DNA of 30,682 nucleotides from Podochytrium sp. JEL0797 (lineage: Eukaryota; Chytridiomycota; Chytridiomycetes; Chytridiales; Chytriomycetaceae). The notes under the pieces are model-generated. The model worked only from the letters and a program-made list of their open reading frames with translations. It was not told the origin of the DNA and did not search any database. The stretch covers positions 1 to 30,682 of the forward strand of contig JADGJG010000216.1 in NCBI GenBank assembly GCA_027596195.1, given 5' to 3'. Below, one piece after another: positions 1-9,200 of the stretch; positions within the stretch are counted from its first letter, which is position 1; each line of letters begins with the position of its first letter. The position numbers were made by a program, and so were the translations under genes.

Positions 1-340
1 TTTTTTTTTCTTTGACTAATATTTACGTGTTTTTAAAAAAAAATACGGGATTAACGTGCATTTTTTTCCTATTAATTTATGTTTCAATGGACTGTTAAAT
101 TTACCCCCCCCCCCCCCCCTTTTTTTTCCTCACTTCCGCTGTTTGTCCTTCTCATCGCTTTTTTGTGTGTGTTACGCGATTTTTCCGTCTGATAGAACAC
201 TCTCAAACGAAGACGTTGATGCAATTCAAGACAAGGTGCGGGCCGAAATTGCAAGTCGTTGCAATGTTGAGTTGAGGGGATAATAATGGTTATGTGTTTG
301 AAGGACAAAAATATATAATCTTTTCCTAAAAAGCAAAATG
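1..340. other. AT-rich flank with homopolymer runs and decayed repeat
   Basis: No intact gene is visible here. The stretch has long T and A runs and a run of about 16 C followed by T at roughly 104-128. From about 200 to 260 it carries a diverged direct copy of sequence found again at 685-745. That second copy lies just downstream of the intact BTB gene, so this part looks like the former 3' flank of a decayed BTB copy. Confidence 0.6.
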
Positions 341-960
341 CAATTTCAAGCCAGCTATTGGCTGCAATGGTTAACAGATGAGTTCATGCTGCAGACCACG
401 CAAGGATCAAAGAACGCGTCCTGGACCGCAAACCGTCGTAGCGATCGCCCACTGGATTTGGACAAAAGGCGAAAGGATAAGGTGAAGACTGGTGCAAGAA
501 CGCATGGAGGCTCGAAACGGTGTGTTGGAGAACAGTGGGGTCGTTGGGGGAACGTTGGCGTTTCCAAGCGTCGATTCCGCAAAAGCGCTGGGATGTTGAG
601 CGAGAACTATTTTTTGGTCACATATCGTGATGAGGGAGAGGTGAGGTTTGAATTGCGGTTTGGATTGAGCTGGGAACCCTCGACAACAAAGATGTTGATG
701 CGATTCAAGACAAGATGCAGGCTGAAATTGCAAGTTGTTGCAAAGGTTTTCAATTTTCGTATGTATTTCATAAAAGGGGGTGTAAATACAAAATGAAAAA
801 GAGCAAGTGGTGCAAAAGAATCTCAACAGCAACTGGCAGGGGCTCTCCCGATTCAAGCAAACTTGGCAATGTATTGGCTGTGATGGTTATAAGATGTGTT
901 GGCACCGCAGCGAACGCCCGGATCAAAGAACGCGTGTTCCGGCACAAAAATTTTGCACCG
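199..960. repeat. Two diverged direct copies of a BTB gene 3' end plus flank
   Basis: Copy A spans about 199-440 and copy B about 684-960. Two blocks match in the same order. The first is at 200-255 and 685-740 and shares the words GTTGATGC, ATTCAAGACAAG and GAAATTGCAAGT. The second is at about 345-430 and 865-945 and shares GGATCAAAGAACGCGT and CACTGGA. Copy B includes the last codons of the intact BTB gene, so copy A is what remains of a duplicated gene tail. Confidence 0.6.
340..680 (-). pseudogene. Decayed C-terminal fragment of a BTB-type gene
   Basis: Read on the minus strand, 355-480 encodes a stretch with DAFFDP, then C, NSS, N and HCSQ. It aligns with the C-terminal tail of the intact BTB protein at 853-1731, which has HAFFDP, C, NTS, N and HHSQ. 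Sequence similar to the preceding part of that tail lies in a different frame at about 430-560, so at least one frameshift separates the pieces. No start codon, BTB fold or long open frame remains. I infer a tandem duplicate of the BTB gene that has lost its 5' part and decayed. Confidence 0.55.
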
Positions 961-1731
961 ATCACACTGGACTTTGATGAAGGGTGGAGGGTGCGTGACG
1001 AAATGGTGGTGCACCCTAGTTGGAATGCACGCCTCCACACCAGTTTCATACTTCAACAGCAACGCGGTCCAAGCTTTGGTCGGCACCTTCTTGAAGTCCA
1101 CATGCGACTCCACAAAGCGGTACAAATCGCCGCGACTCTCCGTCTCGCACCATTCGTTGGTCCACTTGAGAATAATCTCGAGTTTGGCACGCGTGTCCGT
1201 CTCGGCAGTGCCGAACCCATCCAACAGCTTTCCGAGCGTGGTTTGGTCAACAAGACGGCAGCTGAAGTCGTGGGCTTCAATAACCAGGGCCCAATTCTTG
1301 ACGAGCCATTTCACGGACGCAGCGATGACCGCATCCTCTTGGAAGAACTCGGCGTTGACAAGCAGTGGGACAAAGTTTTGAGGAGAAATGCTGTCGTAGC
1401 AATAGTCAATGCTGTGCGCGTAGATGCAGTTCAACAGTAGGCGAAAGTCGGAAGGGAAGGGTGGCGCGACTTTGAAGGGAACAGTCTTGTCTTTGTTTTG
1501 GGCATCGACAAAGCTGAGATTGGCAGCAAAGTAGGGGTTTCTGTGCAAGTAGCAGCTATGAGCTTGAATGAATTCGCCGGGGTTTGGTTGCAGGATGCAG
1601 TCCGAGTGTTTTGGGTTCCCGACGAGCTCCACGGCTTCGGGACCGGTGGACAAAGGACCTAAGGGTGGGTTCTTGGACAGAAAGAGCTCCAGCATGACTC
1701 TGATTGATTCGACCGTGTCTGCGAGACTCAT
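853..1731 (-). CDS. BTB/POZ-domain protein with Cys/His C-terminal tail
   Basis: Single-exon gene of 292 residues from the ATG at 1729-1731. The same frame stays open upstream to an ATG nearer 1815, but the chosen Met gives the best match to the paralogue at 11369-12127. Shared blocks include LSKNPP, VELVG, GEF..AHS.YL.RNPYFAANLSF, a central NC/CCIYA segment and F.LLLNA.FF. This is a BTB/POZ-like fold followed by a BACK-like helical region. BTB proteins usually serve as dimerising adaptors, often for Cullin-3 ubiquitin ligases; that role is inferred here. The last 45 or so residues are absent from the paralogue. They carry CDRC, then another Cys and a HH pair, which might bind a metal. The gene is head-to-head with the gene starting at 1795. 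Confidence 0.75.
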   Translation of the reverse strand: MSLADTVESIRVMLELFLSKNPPLGPLSTGPEAVELVGNPKHSDCILQPNPGEFIQAHSCYLHRNPYFAANLSFVDAQNKDKTVPFKVAPPFPSDFRLLLNCIYAHSIDYCYDSISPQNFVPLLVNAEFFQEDAVIAASVKWLVKNWALVIEAHDFSCRLVDQTTLGKLLDGFGTAETDTRAKLEIILKWTNEWCETESRGDLYRFVESHVDFKKVPTKAWTALLLKYETGVEACIPTRVHHHFVTHPPPFIKVQCDRCKIFVPEHAFFDPGVRCGANTSYNHHSQYIAKFA

Positions 1732-1794
1732 TGTTTTTAGATGGGTGGTAGGAATTCGGTTTTTTTTGTTTTCGCCGGCAAAAAAAAAACCCCC
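1732..1794. promoter_or_regulatory. 63-bp divergent intergenic region with GCCGGC dyad
   Basis: Only 63 bp separate the minus-strand BTB start codon (1731) from the plus-strand start codon at 1795. The core is a T-rich tract, a GCCGGC palindrome at 1774-1779, then an A-rich tract, giving imperfect dyad symmetry over about 1761-1790. It presumably acts as a shared bidirectional promoter and 5' UTR, which is an inference from position. Confidence 0.5.
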
Positions 1795-2885
1795 ATGGGA
1801 CAGCCAGAAAACCACGCTCTGCGCGCCACACTCACTCCGACCACCCGCCGCCAGCCTGCGGCCCTCCTCGGCCTACTCGCCCTGGTGCTCTGCCTAGCGA
1901 CGCTCTGGACACACCACGCGCTGCCTAGCTTCTCCGCCCTAGGCCCGCGACAGCCCACGACGGGCGGCTTTGAATTCGCGTCCGGCTTCACGCTTGTGGC
2001 TGTGGGCTGCGAGGGCAGCGCCGCCGGCGACGCGCGCATCATTGTCGACCAGGGCACCACTGACCAGGCACACGTTGTGTTTTCCATCGAGTCAGATGTC
2101 GCGAAGGCACAGGTGGCGTTTCTTTTTTTTTTCTTTTCCTTCTGTCGCGTATCAACTTAATTAAATTAATGAAATAGGACGAAACCCAAATCACCGCCAT
2201 CCTCTCCGAAGACGGCGAATCCCTCTCCGTCCGCATCTGGTTCCCAGACTACCCCAAAGCCAAACGCCTCCACGCCGACGTCCGCATCACCCTCCCACAC
2301 GCAATCGACCAATTCGTCATGCTCGGAAACGTGGCCTCGCTCATCTGGCAATCCACGAACGTCATTTCAAACTTCAACGTCATTTTGAACATTGGCTCAG
2401 TGAGAATCTACACCCCTCTCGACACAACCGCCATCAAGATGTACACGGCCGTCGGTTCCATCACCGCCATCAACTCCATCAGATCCATGTCGTTGGATCT
2501 CGAGGCCGATATTGGGTCCATCCAAATCTATGACGGCATCGTGAATGGGTATGTGAACCTACGCACAGACACGGGTGGGATCACGGGCGTGTTTCATTCG
2601 TATTCCGTCTTGAATGCGAATGTCGAAACGGGCACCATCGACGTGACACTCTCTCCCGGCGTCGAGGATTCAGAAACTGTCTTGCAATCCAACACGGGAT
2701 CCGTGGACGCCGATGTGTTTGGATTTGTCGGAAATTACGTCGCCAAGACCAAGACGGGGTCCGTCAGAATTTCTGGAAACACGCACAGGACTTCGGCCAA
2801 TACAGGATGGGTTGGGTCCAAGGATGGGTTGGGAACTCTGGATGCCCAAACCAAGAGTGGTGCTGTTGATTTGTCGTTCTTGTGA
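1795..2885 (+). CDS. Membrane-anchored beta-repeat (DUF4097-like) protein
   Basis: Two exons, 1795-2112 and 2178-2885, with a 65-nt phase-0 GT-AG intron, encode 341 residues. An in-frame ATG at 1741 would add 18 residues; I prefer 1795. Residues about 22-38 form one hydrophobic segment (ALLGLLALVLCLATLW) after a basic N-terminus, which fits a signal anchor. The rest has regularly spaced short strands with recurring G-[ST]-[IV] turns (NIGSVRIY, AVGSITAI, DIGSIQIY, ETGTIDVT, NTGSVDAD, KTGSVRIS, KSGAVDLS). This is the pattern of DUF4097-type putative adhesin beta-helices common in fungi. The function is unknown; an extracellular or lumenal beta-solenoid is inferred. Confidence 0.7.
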
Positions 2886-3043
2886 AATATATGGTTTTAT
2901 TTTTTTATAATTTTTCCGTCTTAAACGCTACCATTATTACTTTTTGAATCCAACTGTAAGGGGACCCAAACTCTCCACCAAATATCCGTACCCGAGAAAA
3001 AAGCATGCAAATACGCGAAACATCGCGGGCTACAGATTCGTCT

Positions 3044-3049
3044 TTTATT
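3044..3049 (-). terminator. AATAAA poly(A) signal of the WD40 gene
   Basis: A minus-strand AATAAA lies about 13 nt past the stop codon at 3062-3064. Confidence 0.45.
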
Positions 3050-3061
3050 CAGCGCAAATTT

Positions 3062-4648
3062 TTAAATAATCGACCCCTCCGCAAAAGATCGACGACTCAT
3101 GGTATCCACATCATACTCAAGAACCGCACTTTCCATACCTACAAAAAACACAAAAAAATGTTAGAAAACATCCCAAATTCCGCCCTAAAACGCGAAAAAC
3201 GAACCGACAAAAACGGATTTACTGTCTGGTGAGATGGCGATTCCCGATATGTGTTGGTCGCAGTTTGGCGGAGCAACGCGCACGGATTGACATTCGTTGA
3301 ATGTACGTGCGTCCACGAGATTGATGTATGAAACGTGCTGTCAGTAAAGTGGGGTTTATCATTCAAAAAACCATCCGCGTCAAGGCACCCATACACACAC
3401 ACACACACACAAACCTCACTAAACACGAGCAAGTCAACCGACCCAGACATTGAGAATTTGGCACATCGCGCTGCTCCTTTGACTTGCGGGTTCTATTGGA
3501 GTTGATCTTTGATTTGAACCAGCCCGTTCCAAAAAAATACCCCAAAAAGTGCACTGCACCTGTTTGCTTCCGAGCTTTGCCAGCTTCTCTGTACTCCTGA
3601 TATCCCAAACACACACAAATCCATCTTGACTCGCAACCGCAAACTTATCCGACGTTTGATTCCACGCACAGGAGAAGCACGCATCAGTAGCAGCTGCGAA
3701 AACGAAAAGCCTCCGTCAAAACCCAGAAAACCAAACCCCCACTACAAACCAGTCAACGTCTGAATCTTTTGATACCCCCCATTCGCCGTAACATCATACA
3801 AATAGACTTGATTCGAATCCCCCACCGCACATAGTTTCGTTCCATCCGGCGAAACACTCGCATGATTCACAGCCGTGGGTAACGTGATGGTGGTGAGACG
3901 TTGGAGTCCCGGGAGGGTGTAGACTTTGATGGTTTCGTCGTTGTTGCAGATGAGGAGTTGGGCGTCGCCGCCGTGGGCGCTGATGCACATGGCGTTGTTG
4001 ATGGAGCCGCCGACGGTGGCTTGGGCGAACCTTTTTTGAGTAGACGTATAATTTGAGGATGGAGTGTTTTTTTGATATTTTCACGCGTGTTTGAGTTGTT
4101 TTTTCGTTACCAGTTGCTGTTGAGTTGGCGAACCGTGAGTTGGCTGCGTTGCCCCCCCGCAGCAATATAACCTTCTCTGAATTCACGTGCAGATTTAGAA
4201 TACTCGGCTCGAAAGAGAAGCGAACTTACCCAGTGGCCATGGAGGAAGGCGCAAAAGTCAAATCCTTCATAACCGCAGTCGACTAAAATTGCCGAAAGTG
4301 CGTTTAAAGCACGTAATCAAAAAAACCACCCACAAAGCATGTACATACAGTTTGCGTTTCCGTGTTGTATTTCGACACCGTGTTTTGATTCACGGAATAA
4401 AACTCTTTGCGCGTTTGCGGGCACGAAATCAGGTCGCGCAGTTGCCTGCAAAAGAGAACGGGTTTCAATGACGAAAAACTAGCTTGAGTGAATAGTGAAT
4501 ACCAATGCTGAATACTGGACCGCTGCGGATGCTTTTTGGGAATCGGTTTGACAAAGGTGACGTCGTCTCTGGGACACGGAAAAACGATGAGATTTCGAGG
4601 TCAATGCGGTCCACAATATCAATATCACCTGATATACGACATGGTCAT
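3062..4648 (-). CDS. Fungal WD40-repeat protein (DUF2415-like), ten exons
   Basis: Exons in transcription order: 4648-4629, 4568-4503, 4445-4349, 4282-4230, 4176-4111, 4030-3750, 3693-3541, 3476-3415, 3337-3205, 3138-3062. All junction phases agree and give 335 residues. Reading order of recognisable blocks: HWQLRDLISCP, then MKDLTFAPSSMATG, then GYIAAGGQRSQLTVRQL, then TVGGSINNAMCISAHGG. Blade signatures follow: TIKVYTLPG, ASVSPDGTKLCAVGD, FAVASQDGFVCVWDIRS, SGSVDLLVFSE, SGIAISPDSKSVFVG. The overall pattern matches a conserved fungal WD40 family that I associate with DUF2415; its function is unknown to me. The junction 3541/3476 is the least certain. The frame stays open upstream of 4648 for another 83 codons to an ATG at 4897, so the true start could be further 5'. 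Confidence 0.78.
3391..3411. repeat. (CA)n microsatellite beside a 5' splice site
   Basis: A run of about ten CA units (GT on the transcribed strand) begins a few bases into the intron at 3338-3414 of the WD40 gene. The donor therefore reads GTTTGTGTGT. Length change here would alter the splice-site context. Confidence 0.8.
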
Positions 4649-5213
4649 TGTATGGGATGGGAACTTTTCGGGTTTGGGGGTTTGTGGGGAAAGCTGTGTC
4701 TTTGGTTTTTCGATGTCAGTTTCGGAGGGTTTCGCAATGGCGGGAAGGTTTGGGGGGGCAGTGGGATAGTTGTGTATTCTGTACGCGAGGAATCCGAGCA
4801 TGTGCTGGTGTGTTTGACGGGCCGTCATCCGGAAGTGCCACATTGTTTTGCATTCGATGCTTTTTGCAGGTGGATTGATATCATCCGCATGGCACATCGA
4901 AGCGCATGCTTCCGTCGGGATGGTGCAAGGTGCCTCGCAGATGCAGAGACAGAGAGGGTGGCAGAAACCTTGTCAGCGATTGATTTGTCAACAGAAAAAA
5001 CTCGCCCCTCCTCCACGTTCCACGTCCCCAAATCGGGAAGTTCCCATTTTGACGCGAGCCAATCACGCAAAACCAATCCGAACCTCTCTCACTCTCTCAT
5101 ATTCCAAAACGGTCGCGTCCTATTTTAGTCACCTTTTTTGTGTGTGGTCTCGACGCGATCCGCATGAGGCAAACACGAAAAAAAAAACATTCGAAACCCC
5201 CCAAGCCACAACC
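4649..5213. other. Divergent intergenic region, WD40 gene / F-box gene
   Basis: This 565-bp stretch lies between two divergent start codons. I see no independently convincing gene. The minus-strand frame open from 4897 to 4625 could be an N-terminal extension of the WD40 protein: it contains a proline- and lysine-rich segment in frame with the chosen Met. The plus-strand frame from 4505 to 5128 lacks family-like features. The last 60 bases before 5214 are A-rich, with a good ACCATG context. Confidence 0.5.
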
Positions 5214-6062
5214 ATGAACCCCTCCTTGAACCCCTCCGACAACAAGCGCAAGCGTCAGCCGATTGTCCATCGCGAAGATCCCGAAGGCAAGTGCTATTTT
5301 TATGTTGCTTGTTCCTGAAGGAATCGATAACACTGTCGCACAGATTTGGATTCCGACGGTTTTGAGAGCGACGAATACGATTACGAGAGTGACGAATACG
5401 ACAGCGATGACGAATACGATCCGCGCAAGCCTCTGGCGAAACTCGCAAAGACCGCGAAATCCAACAAGGCCGCCACCGCCACCCTCAAAAAGACTTGTCA
5501 CATCACGAAGCTTCCCACAGAACTCATTGAACACATTGCAAGATTTTGTGACGCCAAGGGCCTTCTCAGTCTCCTCACGTCGAACGCCGAGTTTCGCGTC
5601 TTGTTCCGCGATGGCGCGTTTTGGACGAATTTGCAGCGCACGAGTCATTGCATCCGTCGTTCGCCAAACTTGAGCGCGATTTGCCCCATCCGTTTTATGC
5701 TCGTCAAGGCCGCGAAGGGATGCATGATTTGCGGTCATGGGACAGGAGGGAGGGGAAAAGTTCACTGGAGATTCATGATCCGTTGTTGCACTTCTTGCTT
5801 TATTGATCGTATGGAGACTTACACGAGTCTCGGGAAGGCGAAGCGCAGAACTGTTTTGGAATGGGTCCCTTCAACGACGCGATATTTCAGAAAAGCGCGC
5901 TCGAGTTTCACATGTTATTGGGATCGCGATGTGTTTCCAGCCTTGGAGCAGTTCAAGATTGATCGCAAGAAGCCTGACTGGGGCAACATCAAGAAGAGAT
6001 TGGTGAAGGCGAATGACGAGTTTGAAGAGGCTTGCGACTTTTTGGAACGCAACAAGGTGTGA
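5214..6062 (+). CDS. F-box protein with acidic N-terminus
   Basis: Two exons, 5214-5286 and 5344-6062, encode 263 residues. The intron 5287-5343 begins GCAAGT and ends CACAG, a GC-AG intron; no GT donor restores the frame as cleanly. Start context is ACCATGA. The N-terminus is basic (NKRKRQ), then strongly acidic with SDEYD repeats at about 30-48. An F-box follows at about 75-120 (ITKLPTELIEHIARFCD..GLLSLLTSNAEFR). Beyond it come CMICG and CCTSC, two CxxC pairs that could form a small zinc site. F-box proteins normally recruit substrates to SCF ubiquitin ligases through Skp1; the substrate cannot be read from sequence. A plus-strand AATAAA at 6147 fits the 3' end. Confidence 0.75.
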
Positions 6063-6146
6063 GACGCGGGATTGGGTGAGTTGTTTTTGTTGTTTCAAGA
6101 ATTCTTATTCTATATTCTTTTCTTGCCGAGGTCTGAGACGCGTTAA

Positions 6147-6152
6147 AATAAA
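6147..6152 (+). terminator. AATAAA poly(A) signal of the F-box gene
   Basis: AATAAA 85 nt after the F-box stop codon and before the ABC transporter start. Confidence 0.45.
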
Positions 6153-6210
6153 GAATTCTTTTCTATTGACCAAGCATTCTTTGCGCCCCACGAAACTCCG
6201 CAAAAAACAA

Positions 6211-9200
6211 ATGACGTCGGTTTCGCTTGCACTTCGCAAGGCGTTCCTCGCGTCGCCGACTGTTGTGATGCTCTGGCGCAGCTTTGCGACGAAGCGACGC
6301 GCGCTGGGAAAGGCGGCGGGCGTGGCGCTGTCGCCCATCGTCAATCCGCTCCTTTTGATGGCGCTGCTTCAGGCGCTGCCAATGGCGCTTTTGGCCGTAC
6401 CATCTCTAGGCGTCTTAGGGGTGTCTCTCGGCGAGTCACTAGGGGCGTCTCTAGGGGATTCGCTAGGGCATTCGCAAGGCGCCCTGGCTTCCCTGGGCGC
6501 CCTGCTTGGCAACACCACTTCCGCCACTTCGTCCACGTCCTTCCCCGACCAGGTCGCCATCCTCGGCCGTATCGTCATGTCTGCCTATCTCGTGCTTGGC
6601 TTCAGCGCCCATTCGCAGGCTGCCCTGATTGAAATGGTTGTCGAGAAGGAAAAGAAGATCAAGGAGGGTCTGCTGATGCAGGGCCTGTCGCCCACGGCCT
6701 TCTGGTTCTCGGTCCATCTGACCTATGCCGCCTTTGCCGCCACTGTCTGCGCCCTGATTACATTCATCATCAGTCCGCTGTTTCCCCTGTCGAATCTGAT
6801 CCCGAGTTGAGTGTCGCGTTGTTCGCGTTTTGCAGAGACCCGCCTCCTCATCCTTGTGTTCAATTCATAGTCTTTATGCTGCTCTTCTTTCTCGACCTCG
6901 CAAACATCACCTCGACCCTCGCCCTCGCCCCCTTCTTCAACACCTCCAAGGCCGCCCTCCTATTCGACTCCTTCATCTCCGTCCTGCTCTTCACAATCCC
7001 CATCATTCTCATCTTTTGGCTCGAATGGGCGCCCTCCGAGATTGCAATCATTTTCCTGTCTCTCGTGTTTTACCCCTTGGGTTTCTTTTTTGGAATGCTG
7101 CGCGTGAATCAGCTCGAAATGGAGGGTGTCGGATGCAATTGGGAGAATTCTCTCGACGGCAGAGGGATTGGCGGATTTTTGATTGTGCTGGGGGTCGATT
7201 GCGTTCTATACATGCTGATTGCGGTAAGCCCGCGTTTGTCAATGACTGCGCATTTCTGGCGCATTTCTGCCGGAACCTTGTTTTTTGATTTCTCACGCTG
7301 GGCTTGTCAATTCCCATAGCTGTATCTCGACCAAGTCGTTCCGCAAGAATTCGGCGTCCCCCGGCCTTGGTGGTTCCCTCTACGTTACCTCCACCGCAAA
7401 ACCTACGACAAATGGGTTCATGCGTCTCATCAAGAATCAACCGGCATTGACGAATCTGCTCCCAACGCATCCACTGACGACATTGAATCGGATCCCCTGA
7501 ACATGAAAATGCTCGTAAATTTGGTCAATCTGTCCATGAAATATCCGAAAGCGGATGCGAATGCGGTCGATGGATTTGGAGTAAAGTTGTTTGAGGACGA
7601 GATTTTTGCCTTGTTGGGTGCGTTTTTTGTACCCGTCCTCGTTTTCGGTTCTGATTCTTTCGTTTCCACTAGGCCCCAACGGTGCGGGAAAGAGTACAGT
7701 TTTGCACATGTGGGGTCGCTTTCTCCGTTCGTGGTTCTTTTTCTTGCACTGGTTCTGAAACCTGCTTTCTCGTTCAACCGTAGCTTGACGGGTCTCGTTT
7801 CTCCAACGTCGGGTCATGGCACGATTGCTGGATACGATTTGATCAACGAAATGACTTCTGTGCGTCAGCTCATTGGTGTTTGTCCTCAGGTAACCCTCTC
7901 GAGCGCCAGCGTCGATCCCAGCATTTTCTTCTCACACTCCCACCCCCCTTCATACCAGCACGATATCCAACACGACGACCTCACTGTCCGAGAACACGTC
8001 CTCCTCTTTGCCGGCATCAAAGGCCTCTGGGCCACCCAATCGCAACAAGACCTCGAAGACATGGTCACCAAAGTCCTCACGCAACTCGACCTGCAGTCCA
8101 AACGCGACGAGTTTGCCAAAACCCTGAGCGGTGGGCAGAAACGCAAGTTGTCGGTTGCGATGGCGATTGTGGGGGATCCCAAGATTTTGATTTTGGATGA
8201 ACCGACGGCGGGGATGGATCCCGTGTCGAGACGCTCTGTGTGGGGGATGTTGGCGAAGCACAAGAAGGGGAGGCTGACGTTTTTGGCGACTCATATGATG
8301 GATGTGAGTGGCTTTTGGCTTTGCTTTGCTGTGCCTCCCTCCCTTTTCTTGAACGCGTTTGAAAACTGAAACCCGCTTCATTTCATTTCGTCCCTCCAGG
8401 AAGCCGATTTGGTCGCAGACCGCAAAGCGATCCTCTCGAAAGGCCGCGTGAGGTGCCTCGGAACTTCCGTGTTCCTCAAACACCGATTCCACATTGGCTA
8501 TCAATTGAGTGTCGCGTTCCCTCTCACTCAATCGAACGATTTGAAAATCACATCGTTGGTGAGCAAGTACATTCCGTCCTCTTCGACCCTTTCTGCGTCT
8601 CCAATGCGACAACAACCACCACGGTCCCCTGCTATCGGCCAGACGCGGGCCTCACCCGTCGCGGCGGGATCGGCTGAAAACACGCTCGTATTTTCGATTC
8701 CTCCGGATGCCGTGTCCCACTTTCCGCGACTATTCAATGCGTTGGATAAGCAGGTCAAGAGTGGAGGAGTGTTGTTTTATGGACTGTCGATGCCTTCGTT
8801 GGAGGAAGTGTTTTTGAAGAGCGATGGCGGCGGGGTTGAGACGAGTGAAGAGGCGCGGTTGGCGGAAGAGTATTGGACGAGGGAGAGTGCGCATGATGTG
8901 GTAGATGAAGAGGCTCTGTTGTTGGGGAACGGTATGTGCTTGTATTCAGCGACAAGTTTTTCTCGAGCGACTCAAGAAGCAACACAACGTAGAAAACGTG
9001 CTTCACTCGGTTCCCGTGTTTGCCCAACTCATCAGCATTGTCCATGCGCGATGGATCATGTTGGGACGAAGCCTCTCGTCCACCATCCCGGGCATCCTGT
9101 TCCCACTTTACATGTTTTATCCCATCTTCACATCCGACATCTCGTCCGCCACGTCCTCCTTCTGGCTCATCACCATGAGTCTCTACTTTTCTGGCGTCAG

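Noticed and set aside
104..119. Poly-C run as a functional tract
   Set aside because: Homopolymers of this length near other simple runs are more likely slippage or assembly noise than a signal.
715..1440. 241-codon plus-strand open frame
   Set aside because: It is antisense to the BTB gene, whose minus-strand protein has a paralogue in this window. The plus frame shows no family features.
4505..5128. 207-codon plus-strand open frame between WD40 and F-box genes
   Set aside because: It overlaps the 5' exon of the WD40 gene on the other strand, has a composition unlike the neighbouring proteins, and shows no motif.
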